This document shows, in pieces, positions 21,190 to 32,185 of a stretch of 64,000 nucleotides of DNA (positions are counted from its first letter, which is position 1; every line of letters starts with the position of its first letter). A program made the translations under genes and the position numbers. The DNA is from Isoetes taiwanensis (taxonomy: Eukaryota; Streptophyta; Lycopodiopsida; Isoetales; Isoetaceae). The notes beneath the pieces were generated by a model. That model was not told the origin of the DNA and ran no database searches. It saw nothing but the letters and a program-made list of their open reading frames with translations. The stretch is taken from positions 7,403,199-7,467,198 of the forward strand of contig JAJEKV010000050.1 of assembly GCA_021234155.1 (NCBI GenBank), in the 5' to 3' direction.

Positions 21190-22870
21190 TGTTTATCTGC
21201 TTCCAAAGAGTTTTCCGTACCACACCTTCTGACTTCGCCAAGGCTTTTGACACTGTGCCTCGGGAAAAGCTGTGGGCAAGACGTCCTTGCCGAACTGCAG
21301 AACGCGGTGTACAGGTTATATGAGATATGCACTGACCGGCTGCAACTAGCAGGCCAACCATTCGAGAGCAGTATCAGGGTCCGTCAGGGATGCCCTCTCT
21401 TTCCCACACTATTTGGCCTATATATTGATCACCTGGAGAGATGGTTCGCTGATAATGGAGGCATTGGGGCTCACCTCATATACCAGATCATCAGGCAGCT
21501 GATCTATGCTGACGATGTGGACTTCCTAGCACACACTCAGGCAGACATGCAACGTCATCTCGATGCCCTGGACACATTTTGCCAGATGACTGACATGCAT
21601 GTCAACTTAGCCAAAACCAAGGTAGTTTTGATATCGTTCGCACGCCAGCTAAGGCCTCCAATCCTCACTTATCGTGGCCAAAATGTTGAAGTGGTATCCG
21701 CTTACAAATTTGGAGGTGGAGTTCCCGTCGGCCATGAACTGAGACAATTCCATCTGGCTGCGAGCCGCAGCAAGTTGGAAGGCACTCTAATGCAATGGAG
21801 AACAATAGCCACAAGGCAAAATTGTATGATTGGGCCCACCAATTGCACCTATTCAAGGTGCTAGTAGAACCCGTGCTTTTGCACGGGGGTCGAGGTTTGG
21901 GATCCGTAATTTCCCTCGCCACTTGGAATGACTTGGAGCAGGTGCAGAAAGCTTTCTTGGCACGGTCCCCGGGGTGAAGTCCATACTCAAGTACCAGATA
22001 CTGTTGTAGGAAACAGGTTTCTTGCCTCTTCAAAGAGGGGCCTTGACAAACACATCGCCTACTTCGAGGAAGGTGGTCGGCGAGGGGCGATACTCGTCTC
22101 CCTAACCTCACTTACACTATGGCAATGGGGACTCAACGCCTAAAAACTGCTTGGCGCAAAAGAGAGCTTCGATGGCTGGCGGATGGAATGTTAAGAGCAC
22201 GGGTGCATCCAAGTGCAAACGGAGGCGATTGCCGCGATCTCGAGCAGAACCTTGACGCATGCTTTCTCGGTAAGCTATGGGATGCCGGCACCCTTGAACA
22301 GTCAAGGCGACACATTATCAACGCCACATAAATCCCATGTTGGGCCCGGGGCCCAACGCTACCTGCGCACTCATCTACCCATGAAAAGCCTTGATCCATT
22401 GCCTTTTTCTTCAAGACAGTGCACATCATCTCGGATTGAGACAGGGGAGATGGACCGGGGAGCTTCGTCAGGAGAGGCTTTGTCAATGCTGCTAGGTTGG
22501 AGTTGTGGAAGACGAATGCCACACCCTTCAGAATTGTCCGACATATGATGACATTCGGATACGCTATCTTTGAGTTGGTCCGTTTCGGCCAGCCCACGCA
22601 TGAGATCTTTGGGCTCATACATGCATTGATGAATATCTAAATACCCGGCCGCGCCTAGAAAAGTTAGCTTTTGATATGTTCATGAAATTGTCCTTGTGGA
22701 ATTGTTTTTACTAGGCAGGTTGCTTTGATGAGGTCCATTTGTCCGCCACATGCATGGGCTTGAATAATCATATTACATCACAATCTTTCAAGCAAGAATC
22801 AGGACTGAGAGATTATATTGAGATGGCGGAAGATGATCTATTGAGAAGCTTAATTTGTTAACAACTTACC
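21190..22870 (+). mobile_element. 5'-truncated LINE with broken RT ORF
   Basis: The plus strand begins inside RT: 'DFAKAFDTVPREKLW' (motif A) to 'IRVRQGCPLFPTLFGLYIDH' (motif B) and 'RQLIYADDVDFLAHTQADMQ' (motif C). The thumb block 'FKVLVEPVLLHGG' and 'LEQVQKAFLARSPG' follows after a frameshift near 21790. A C-terminal Cys/His stretch near 22490-22560 reads 'VGVVEDECHTLQNCP'. Several frameshifts mean it is inactive. It lacks endonuclease and ORF1, so it is a typical 5' truncation. No clear tail was found, so the 3' limit is approximate. Confidence 0.85.
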
Positions 22871-23026
22871 GATTTTGCCAATGCTTGATTGGATAGTTTA
22901 TGAAATAAGATGCTACCTCGAGAACGACCCTCAAGTTTGCAAGTGTTTACAAATTGAGCCAATATTATATATTGTGCCACCGAGGGTTTGTTTCGATCAT
23001 TCTAGACATCATTAATATTTGGAAGC

Positions 23027-24625
23027 TGTGACGTTCCATGTATTTATACGAAATACCTATAAATAATATGCTGACACGTCACCAACAAAGGTACGCCACC
23101 ATGGGGTATTTTGACATTGACCTAAAAGGGATTTAATTAGCTATGTTAAATTAACCATTAAAGGATAATTATCCAATTATTTGAATTAGACTAATTGGCT
23201 ATTTAGGGGAGCACCACCTGGCCTAATTCGATTGGCCAGCATGGGAAGTTCCAATTTGGGTCATCAACTTGACCCCTAGCCCTGATTGACTCCCAAAATC
23301 GTCCAAGAGAAGTAGGAGCTGAGCGCCCACCTTTCCAAGTACCTTTACCTGTGTGTCCAGAGTTGAGCGCCAAGTCCAGGGAGATGGAAGCACCAAATGA
23401 CAACGGATCCAGCAGGAACTCAGGTGGGTGGTTAGTATAGCTTGAGAATTCTGGGGTAGCACCCCCATTTGGGTACTTGTTGTGTTTGTCTCGTCCTGTT
23501 TCTCTCGTGCTTTACTTGTAGGAACTAACCCTTGATTGTAAAGGTAAGTTCTCTTTATTTCTGATTCTGGTCTTGCTCTTAATGGATGGATTGATAATTC
23601 TTTGCATAGTGTTACTCTGGAAATGGGGGAATTAAGGGGGGTAGAGACCTCTGAGCCATGTTAGTAGTATACCCCTAGGTTGATTCCTGTAATTCCCATT
23701 ATATTCGGCCTATGCACAAGAGACCACCGAGTCGTGGATGCTATGGAATGGCTTAGCACCAAACAAGGGACACAAGTGGTGAAGTGGGGGTGGGGACTCG
23801 CACGAACATAAAAGGCTCCTGAGACTCCTACAGTGGGCTAGGCCTGATAGTCGGTCACGTAGAGGGCCGGGTATGGGTCTGACACTCCCTGGGTGTAGAG
23901 GTGTGACCCGTATGGGGCACCTTGCACTTTGAGTAGATTTAGGGTGAGTAAGTTGGAGTACGGATCGCGGGGTCGCCGATGCGCACGTATTCTCTAGCTC
24001 ACCCATGAAACCACCGTGGATCCCGGAAGGGGACACTTCCCCGACTGCCTCATCTGGACGGGGGCTTCATGAACCCCAGAGTAGGCTCGAAGGGTGATAC
24101 CTTGAGTCTCATGTGTCCCGGAAGGCTATAGTGATGCCATAGCATGATTCGACTCATCTGCAAAGTGTGCACAGGAGGGGCGGATGGAGTGGACAACCCT
24201 AGCCGATGTTCTATGCCAGCCAACGCCATGCCAAGATTCTGGTCTCTGCTGACCTCTTGAGACCTAGCCGTCGGTCGATCCTCACCGGAGTCCGAGCCGG
24301 GTAGAACCGGGGGTTTGGGTGTTTTCCCTAGTATTAAATGTATATTCTTTGTTATTGTCACGTGGATGGATGTGCCACCCCTTGGTGGTGATATTTTATG
24401 ATATGATTTTGCTTTGTTGCTAACCTTGTATTCATGCTTCCGCGACATAGGAGCCCCATTGAAGGCGTGGGCGAATGACCCTCCTCGTGTCCTTCACTCG
24501 AGCCTCTCTCTATAGAGGGCCCGAGTTATACGGAGGGCCCTGCTCGTGGCGAGTTGGTCGCCATGGGAGGGGAAAGTCCTGATGATGTATACGTCCCAGG
24601 GTCGTTATATGTTTGGGGGCGTCCA
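23027..24625 (+). repeat. Probable 5' LTR of a long-LTR retrotransposon
   Basis: Starts TGTGACGTTCC and ends GTCCA, three bases before a primer-binding-like TGGTATCGAGAGCC. Length is about 1.6 kb. No second copy is in the window, so the limits rest only on TG..CA and the primer site. Minus-strand open frames inside it are not gene-like. Confidence 0.45.
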
Positions 24626-24628
24626 CGG

Positions 24629-24925
24629 TGGTATCGAGAGCCGTGATTTGATTGCTCGAAATCATAGCATCACAAACCCTAACTTCGTTAGTTCGGTAGT
24701 TAGGTGGAAGTTTAAGCTAGTGTGATTGTTTAGCTCTATGATGTTTGGTTCTGTGCTAGGTTGATGTAGTAGGTTGTAAGTTTTAAGAAGTTTAGGGCAA
24801 CTGGAGGCCCCAAGTTTGGAGGGGCTATAAATTTTTATAGGTAGTTCAGATGAAGGCGAAAGCGATTCCAATGGATCGGGCATACCCAAAAACTCTAGGA
24901 GGGTCAATAACAGGTGGAAAGGAGT
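24629..24925 (+). other. Primer binding site and gag-leader remnant
   Basis: TGGTATCGAGAGCC (24629-24642) differs by one inserted base from the initiator-Met primer site TGGTATCAGAGCC. After about 200 bp an ATG at 24850 opens 'MKAKAIPMDRAYPKTLGG', which may be the start of gag. The element is cut at about 24925 by the repeat R/E-upstream block. Confidence 0.45.
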
Positions 24926-25306
24926 CAAGAAGGGGGCCCAAAGTCAACTCGGGCGCCGCTCAGTGGTGGTAGGAGTGCGTGGAATGCTGTCGGCGTACCA
25001 TCGCGAGTAATTCGGGCCCGAAAGTCAACCCGGGCGCCGCTTGCTTTTCGTCGACTTCGAGGTAGGAGCGCGTAGAATGCCGTCGGCGCCCGACCGTATT
25101 TTCGTGCGTAGTTTCCGCCGTGTTTTTTTTTTTTTTTTTTAAACAAGCAAACTTTTAAAAACTTTTTAGGGTTAAGGGCCGTTAACTTTTTGCTTTCTCC
25201 TTGTCTTAAAGCGCCTCCGCCGCTAGAGATGGCGCCCAGCCATAGCCACGGACTTGACCCCTGTTTTTTCAAGCCACCGGACTTGAGTTCTCCACATTCT
25301 CTTTGA
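24926..25306 (+). repeat. Second copy of R plus E-cluster upstream region and ORF A start
   Basis: 24955-25100 matches the R repeat at 29421-29550, including 'CATCGCGAGTAATTCGGGCC' and 'GTCGGCGCCCGACCGTA'. A partial extra unit lies in front. It continues through 'GTAGTTTCCGCCGTG', an 18-nt T run and the E-upstream block (25140-25229) to an ATG at 25229. That frame gives 'MAPSHSHGLDPCFFKP' (compare '[15 protein letters not shown]' in ORF A) and stops after 25 codons. It preserves the junction that the inversion broke elsewhere. Confidence 0.8.
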
Positions 25307-25771
25307 GGCAGGCGGATGGATTGGTGAGCCACGTCGGGGCAGAGCTCATCAATCTTTGCCAAATGGGAGTCATTGAGGATGAATCTCATACCCTTCAAAG
25401 TTGCCCAAAGATATGATCAAATCCGGACGCCTATCTTGAGTTGGTCGGGCCCTGGCCACCCGCTACATGTGACATTGAGCCGCGGCATCCCGATGCGGAT
25501 GCTAGGATCATACCTTCCGAGGTCATGGACATGCGAGATCAGCTATGTCCTCGGGCACACACTTGACATGTACATACACATTTATTTCATGATGATGTAT
25601 ACTTATGCGGTTTGACATTCTTATTCTACATCACGGTTTTTCCCTCGAAAACCCTTCGGGGCGGGGGTTTTTACCCGACGATAATAAGTTTGTTTAAGCT
25701 CCTCCCCAGGTCCCATAGGCCGATTGGTCTCAGTGGACGATAAAAAAACTATTCTATTCTATTCTATTTAA
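25307..25771 (+). mobile_element. LINE 3' end with (ATTCT)n tail
   Basis: Plus-strand translation includes 'LCQMGVIEDESHTLQSCP', matching the C-terminal Cys/His block of the LINE at 21.2 kb ('VGVVEDECHTLQNCP'). It ends in 'GTGGACGATAAAAAAACT' followed by ATTCT repeats (25750-25771). The tail is shared with 55733-55768. Only the last few hundred bases of the element are present. Confidence 0.65.
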
Positions 25772-28361
25772 ATAAAAATCCTCTCTTACCATGTTTGGGT
25801 AAGCCATATGTCCTTTTTGACAAATTTGTATCCCTTCTCCTTTGATGCAAACCAGTCCAAAAAAATCCATATCAAATGGAATATCCCCATCAATTTTGTT
25901 GAAGTATTTTTCAAGCTTATGCGCTGCTTGGTTAGCAGCATTAATTTCCTCTTTTGTAATACCAGCAAGTGCACTCCAAGTATCCATGTTAATTGGAGCT
26001 AAAGCCCCAAAATTCTGACTTCTCCAAATGGCATGCTCATACATCACACTATAACATTCTACTGACTGCTCTGTTATTACAGGAAAACATGCAGAATTAG
26101 CTAAGTTCAAGTTTGGTACTTTATCCATACAACCAAGCTCCTTATTTGCAGCAACACTAGAAACATTGTGTTCAACATTGTCTTCATCCACAAAATCTTC
26201 TTCATTTAGGTCCTTGTCTGAAAAGAGACAGTTATCTGTATCCTGATTTTTTTCAGCTTTGTTATCTGCTTGGACAGAGGACTCATCCTCAAAAGTTGCA
26301 GAAATATCATTAGCATTTTCTAATGCACCCAGACATACTAAGAAGATTCTGGCCATACTGTCTTCAAGGCAAGTCCTATTAAAAAATAGGGTGTTCACTT
26401 CATTATACATCAGATTGATGGCTTCCTTGCATTTGGTATATTCAAAATTCACTTTCTTCATTTGTTGGTACATACGGAACCAGCCATTAAATCCCAAAAA
26501 GGTGACTAGGGACTTGTTTTTATCACAAAGATTTACCTCTTTGAACAAGATAAAGGAATGCACTTCTTTATTTCTGATACAAGCTATGATAGTTTGAACT
26601 GTCGAGCTGGGACTGTCAATGTTACATTCATTGTACTTGAGCAGCACCAACTCCTTTATCCATTGATTGTTATTGTCATCTTCTTCACTTCCAGCTTTAG
26701 AAATTTCCTATATATACATCAATGTTGCTAGTTTTACTCATATGATTCACACCTGAAAGAAAGTAACCATAATTAAGGTCCCTAGTATAACTAGGAAGCT
26801 GAGTAAAGAAAAAAAAACCTTTTAAACATGTTTTACAACAGACTTATTACCTCCTATGGACTTTTGCAAAGACCATGTAAGGTACAATTGGCAGCCCTAG
26901 ACTAAAACAGGTGCATGATAATCTAGGCCTTAATCAGGTTACAATTTTTACCTTTTTGACTTGCATAATCCAAGATAATGAGGAAATCTTTAACATTATT
27001 CCATTTTATACAGCAGCCAAGAAAAATCAGTGTCAACTTACCATATAATTTGTTAATGTATCACAATCAGTGAACATCATTGTACAACTACCAGTAATTC
27101 AGAAAGAATTATGACATCTTCATATTTTACATGTTTGAAACCATGCTTAGCTTCCACAGTTCTCCTTTATAAACCAGAAAACAAGCCAAGGAGTAAGAAA
27201 CCCGGTTACCTGCAACGAAACCAAGTGAGTGTTAGCCATTGGATAACATCAAAAGCCGTCACAGGTAAGCTGTGGATTTCTTAGGCTCATCGCCCTTCAC
27301 CTTACTTGTTAACACATTCAAAATAGAAGAAGAAATAGCATCCTGCATAGACATATTTATCCTAACAGCCAATAGATTTAAATTGCCATATGACCTATCC
27401 ACATACACATGGTAATCCCCTGTTTTACTGTTTCTATTCTGTGGATGCTTTTCTCACTATATTTACCAAAAAACCAATCAAAAGCCAGCTAACAACCCTT
27501 AATTGTAATTCTTTATTTCAAATAGATCTAATACTGAAATCCATTTCTTAATCTCCATGTCTCACTTAAAAAATGGTTAGATCTGTGTATTTTAGAAAGA
27601 TCTATGCATTTAAGAAAGATCTATGCATTTTAGAAAAATGGTTAGATCTATGCACTTTATATCTATGCATTTTATGATTTAGCAAGATTATCCATTACCT
27701 CCAACAGATCTACCATGAATTTATCATATAAATGTTATCTCCATCATTACTTCCTTGTAAAATATTAAGGGATCAGATTACACATATACTGTTTATATGC
27801 TGCCATGAAATCAGATTTAGCAATACTCTCTATCATTATAACATCCCTACTAATTATGCAGAATAGAAGATTTGCATCATAACTTTTTGAAGTACAAGAT
27901 CTGAGAGTTCAACAAATAGATCTACCTATTATCATTATCTATAATAGACATCAGCACCTAGTTTTATGGCAATGAAGAACCACATAAGCTTAAATAAATT
28001 GTGAAGAATAAACCTGATGAGCTCGATGTGTGCTGATTGCTTGTGTAGTACCAGCAGTTGAATCTTTGGTAGAAGTCATGTTAATGCCATTCTGCTCTCT
28101 ATCTCCACTTTCCTCAATGTATTCAAGATTTCTGACCTGCTCATGAGTACCAGCAGCCAGATCTGAAGCATGCTCACCAATGCCCACGAAATTCTCCACC
28201 AAACATGCTGCATTACTTGCCTTATCAGGATCCTCATTTGCACATACAGGGGCTACAATTTTATGAAAGGAAAATAGCTTCTGCTTCTTTGATTCTTTGG
28301 CCTTTTCCTCAGCCATTCTTCTTCTTGTAGCCAAGTTCAAGTCTCCTTTCTTCCTGACCAT
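25754..28361 (-). CDS. Uncharacterised two-exon gene, 433 aa, probably 3'-truncated
   Basis: Model: exon 1 28361-28014 (116 codons), donor CATCAG|GTTTAT; exon 2 26707-25754 after acceptor TATATAG|GAAATT. Phase is 0 on both sides, so the join keeps the frame. Exon 1 is basic ('MVRKKGDLNLATRRRMAEEK') and could hold a nuclear signal. Exon 2 has a helical part ('GFNGWFRMYQQMKKVNFEYT'), an acidic middle and 'NMDTWSALAGITKEEINAAN'. No family is recognised. The last codons read through the antisense of a LINE ATTCT tail, so the original C-terminus is probably lost. The intron (26708-28013) is AT-rich. The gene lies inside the inverted segment. Confidence 0.55.
27576..27680. repeat. Short tandem repeat 'AGATCTATGCATTTTAGAAA'
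   Basis: Four to five imperfect units of 20-25 bp inside the intron of the 25.8-28.4 kb gene. Confidence 0.65.
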
Positions 28362-29229
28362 AGCTATTGCTCAGAAACAAGAACACAGAAAAACAGATTG
28401 AGCAGAATCCGGAGGCCTTTTGGGCTTGCCATGTCGCTTCAAGCATAATATAAGGGCTCCGCAACTGTCCTTATTAGCGTCTGCACTAACAAATAGGTTT
28501 AGATCGTTGCCAAGGACCGGGTTTACGCTCCAGCTCCGGATTTTTTCCAATACCTAATCGTATGCCATATCTTGTATACCTTCCTGTTGTAACCCTAAAT
28601 CTTAGTAGTTAGAAAAAAACCATTCTAATTCAAGTGTACATGGTCATACAAACGACCACTTATTAGCATTTTCTGGAAATACCTATGTAGGAGAATTTAA
28701 CCATGAGATTTTCTTATTTTCTAAGAGACATGCGTTTCTCCCATAATTTGCCATTGCCATAGCATTCAATTTCACATATAGATTTTCCATAAACCCAGTT
28801 TTATTGTTACAGCATGTCACTTCTCCTGGTATTTTCTTTTTTAACTTAAAGACATGTATTGTAAGGCCACAGTGTCTAATTATTATGCACTCATATACAT
28901 GTGTACAATGAGTGTATCATCCATGAAATCTTTTATCAAGATAATAAAAAAAAAAAAAAAAATTGCATATTCTTTCCACTGCTTTATTGGATATATGTGC
29001 TATGCTTAAAATGCGTATTTTTACTACAAGTTGCAAGATGTAGCATGTCAACAATAAATCAGAAATTTATGCTGCTACTAGAAACTGTTAAGTTCAAGTA
29101 CAAAGATATCATAGCTTTTTTGCCATGCAACTCTTAAAAAAGTTCAGATAAATTTTATTATAGAGATTAAGAAATATAAGAATTTCGTATATAAGGATAA
29201 ATAAGTTCAAGAATATCATATATTTGAAT
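28362..29229. other. Intergenic DNA upstream of the two-exon gene
   Basis: AT-rich, with an A run at 28948-28963. No gene, TATA element or repeat could be supported. Confidence 0.4.
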
Positions 29230-29400
29230 AAACAAAATCACAGTCTTAGGATTTTTAAAGATTTTTTAAGATTTTTAAGGATTTTTAAGGATTTTAAAGA
29301 TTTTTAACGTATTTTATATGAAATACGCTTTTAAAGATTTTTTCAAAAAATTTTAAAAATCTTCAAAAAATCTTTAAAAACGTTTTTTAAAGGTACGGAT
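29230..29400. repeat. AT-rich repeats of 'AGGATTTTTAAAGATTTTT' type
   Basis: Runs of 'GGATTTTTAA' units are followed by a self-complementary part ('AAGATTTTTTCAAAAAATTT' with 'AAATCTTCAAAAAATCTTT'). It directly precedes the R repeat. Confidence 0.6.
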
Positions 29401-29420
29401 TTTGACGTACTTAACAACAT

Positions 29421-29550
29421 TGGTCGGCGCCCGACCGTACCATCGCGAGTAATTCGGGCCCGAAAGTCAACCCGAGCACCGCTTGCTTTTCGTCGACTTC
29501 CAGACGAGGTAGGAGCGCGTAGAATGCCGTCGGCGCCCGACCGTATTTTC
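29421..29550. repeat. R repeat (GC-rich, palindromic ends), copy at inversion breakpoint
   Basis: 130 bp beginning and ending with the palindrome GTCGG-CGC-CCGAC (29422-29436 and 29529-29541). The second copy is at 24955-25100. It is much more GC-rich than its neighbours. At 29550 it stops abruptly against copia RNase H sequence. Confidence 0.75.
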
Positions 29551-31335
29551 ACAGAACAGGACTGTAGGCAACATTTGGCAGCATCCCAACTCATTCAAAA
29601 GTCTTCTTTCCCATACAATCTCCTTAGCAATCAAGCAAGCTGAGTTATACTCTGCTTCTGCAGTAGATAGAGCTATATTGTCTTGCTTTTTACATTTCCA
29701 GGACACTGGTGCTCCTCCTAGTAGTGTTATGTAACCAGAGGTGGATTTCCTTTGATCTAAATCGCCTCCCCAATCAGCATCACAAAATGCTTTGAGAATC
29801 ATGTCCTCTGAATTATACTTTATTCCAAAGTCAATAGTGCCTTTCAAATATCTTAGTATCCTCTTAGCTGCAATCCAATGTGTTCTTCCTGGGTCATGAT
29901 TGTATCCCTTTCGGTATATTCTTGCAAAGCCTATGTCAGGCCTAGTACAATTAGCTACATAGGATAAACATCCTATGAGAGACATATATGGTACACCTTC
30001 CATTTGCTTCCTTTCTTCTTCATTTTGTGGACACAAATGCTTTGATATTTTGAGTCCAGATATCATTGGAGTGACAGCCACATTGCAGTCCTTCATGCCA
30101 AACCTTTCAAGCATATTTTCAATCTGCCCTCTTTGGCTCAATGCTATAGTTTTGTTTTTCCTATCTCTCAACACCTCTATTCCTAAAAATCTTCTTAATT
30201 CTCCAAGGTCTGTCATCTTAAAGCGTTTACTCAGCAAACTTTACAATGCTCCAATATATCTTTTCCATTTGCTACCATTATATTATCATCAACATACAAG
30301 GCTATCATACACCAGTCTTTTCCAGCCTTGTATATATATAAATTTCCATCACATTGTAATTTCTGAAATCCTTGCTCTTGCAGATAATTATTCATGCATT
30401 TGTACCATTCACGAGGAGACTGTTTTAGACCATATACTGCTCTCTTAAGCTTCCAGACTTTTCCTTCACCTATTTCAAAACCTGGAGCTTGTCTAAGATA
30501 AATTTCCTCTTCAAGTTTTGCATTTAGAAAAGCAGTGCTCACATCCATATGATGTAATTCAAGGTCATGTGCATTGGCCATGGCTAATAAAATTCTCAAG
30601 CTGTTTAATTTGACCAGTGGTGAGAAAGTCTCATCAAAGTCCTGTCCCTTTTTTTGAGTGAAGCCCTGTGCAACTAATCTTGCCTTGAATTTTTTAAGTT
30701 TGCCATCATTGCTAGGCTTTATTCTAAATATCCACTTACTCCCTATTACATTCTTCCCTTCAGGTCTGTCAACTACTTCATAAGTTTCTGTTCTTTTAAA
30801 AGCTTCCATTTCATCTTGCATGGCTTCCAACCAAAAACTTGAATCTCTACTATTTACAGCTTCAAAATAACTCTTTGGTACTGCAGGATTTTCTAACAGC
30901 AAAATATCAAAGATATTATGAACTTCTAATTCATATGCATGTGGCCTTTTGCTTCTACCTTGTTCATTCCTTCCATACCTTTCAAGCATCGATTTGTTCT
31001 CGTCTCTTAAAATCTGTGCTTCAGTCCTTCTGCCCCCTTTTGCAGGTTGTTCAATGGGAAGATCTTGTGCCACACTAGGAGTATTCTCGGGTCCATTAAT
31101 CAAACACATCACCTTCAATATCAGCTTCCATATTGTCCTCTTCAACATCACTCGAATCATCCAAAAATCTGATTTTATCTTCAGCCTTGTTTATTTCCTT
31201 TGGAATTTCTTTGATCTCATTCTTCTTCTCCTGTTCAGTCATATCATAGGTATTAACCTTAGGAATCCTTTTGTAGAATTCTTCTTCATCAAAGACAACA
31301 TCCCTGCTCACTAATATTTTCCTTTGAGCAGGATC
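29551..31335 (-). pseudogene. Copia pol: integrase end, reverse transcriptase and partial RNase H
   Basis: After an integrase-end linker 'PAQRKILVSRDVVFDEEEF' the frame shifts near 31100. RT reads 'GSKWIFRIKPSNDGKLKKFK', 'MDVSTAFLNAKLEEEIYLRQ' and 'YVDDNIMVANG' (catalytic YVDD). A one-base loss near 30237 moves it to 'SKRFKMTDLGELRRFLGIEV'. RNase H follows: 'KSTSGYITLLGGAPVSWKC', 'TAEAEYNSACLIAKEIVW'. It is cut at 'VLFC' (29551) by the inversion breakpoint. The order integrase-RT-RNase H is the Ty1/copia order. Confidence 0.9.
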
Positions 31336-31602
31336 TTTGCCCTTTTAAAGGTCCTCCTGAAAGGTAATCTTGTCTGCTTGCCAAGCATGCATCCTCCACA
31401 CAATTGTTTTGCTCTTTGTTCCTTGACTGCAGATAACAATCCCTTTTGTGCCAAAACTTCTATATTTGCAGCATTTGTATGACACAACCGTGTATGCCAA
31501 GTTTTAATTGTAGCGCATTCAACATTATTAAGACTAACCGGTTGCTCATACTCAAGACCAAACAAATTCCCAACTCTTTTGCCAATAAACTTTATTTCAT
31601 TA
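31336..31602 (-). pseudogene. Copia GAG-pre-integrase domain, integrase core deleted
   Basis: Reads 'WHTRLCHTNAANIEVLAQKG' and 'CGGCMLGKQTRLPF', the H-H-C-C zinc-binding pre-integrase domain. Directly after 'RRTFKRAK' the sequence jumps to the far end of integrase ('DPAQRKILVSRD'). The DDE catalytic core is therefore missing in an internal deletion at about 31333-31337. Its upstream partner is at 35887, beyond the Helitron. Confidence 0.85.
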
Positions 31603-31613
31603 CTAGTAACAGT

Positions 31614-31630
31614 GCCCAGCGTTGCTGGGC
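31614..31630 (-). terminator. Helitron 3' terminal hairpin
   Basis: Perfect 7-bp stem with 3-nt loop (GCCCAGC / GCTGGGC), 7 nt from the terminal CTAG. This is the structural signal for Helitron 3' ends. Confidence 0.9.
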
Positions 31631-31690
31631 AAAAGTTGGAAGCATGTAAATGTTTTGGCCGCAATGAGAAAAGCGTGTAGTAATAACGGT

Positions 31691-31707
31691 GCCTAGCGTT
31701 GTTAGGC
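31691..31707 (-). repeat. Second, imperfect Helitron-end hairpin
   Basis: GCCTAAC-AAC-GCTAGGC on the minus strand, followed by ACCGTTATTACTAC, parallels the true end (hairpin, ACTGTTACTAG). It lies about 77 bp inside the element and looks like an older or duplicated terminus. Confidence 0.6.
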
Positions 31708-32096
31708 AATTGTTCATTTTTTTGTAGATCGGGTTTCTTTGCTTTTGATTAAGTGCATTCATCATCCTAAAATTGTTGGGATGGTAAAAGAGGTAGGCAT
31801 CGTAAGTTTCTTGTAAGCCTTTATGCAAAGCATTGTGATGTGTATTAAGATACATAGCTAAGCATCCGTTGGATCTTTGGATGGATCAGACGCGGCTAGC
31901 ATTTGAAGCCTTAAGCATTTTCTTCTACAGAGGTACAATTCTTCAATGTCTACAATATGAAAGCTATTTTACTACATGAATGTGGTTCATGTAGAGAATG
32001 CAAAGCTAGAATTTTGTACAACACTATAGAGTGAAACAAAGATGTAGCCGCGTGATTCTCATGTGAGTTGGACAGTCAATTGTAACAAAGGTTCAC

Positions 32097-32185
32097 ATCA
32101 TAGATTGTATAGTTAGGTGCCCAATCAATTGTAGCAAAGCCTCATATCATAGATTGTATAGTTAGGTGCCCAACATTGCTAGGAT
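32097..32185. repeat. Tandem repeat inside Helitron (about 57-bp unit)
   Basis: Two units contain 'ATCATAGATTGTATAGTTAGGTGCCCAA'-type sequence (first part 'CATAGATTGTATAGTTAG'). Confidence 0.75.

Larger units (their letters stand above)
18330..29550. other. Inferred 11.2-kb inverted segment
   Basis: Left boundary: E-cluster upstream sequence meets copia 3' internal sequence (18329/18330). Right boundary: the repeat R meets copia RNase H (29550/29551). Flipping this interval joins 'AACTACGCA' (left) to 'GAAAATACGGTC' (right). The undisturbed copy at 25.1 kb reads 'AACTACGCACGAAAATACGG' on the same strand, differing by one base. The flip also reunites the copia element with its own 3' LTR, confirmed by matching target duplications. 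Confidence 0.8.

Noticed and set aside
24050-24448. Minus-strand open frame of about 130 codons in the putative LTR
   Set aside because: No motif, and it lies wholly inside a non-coding LTR-like region.
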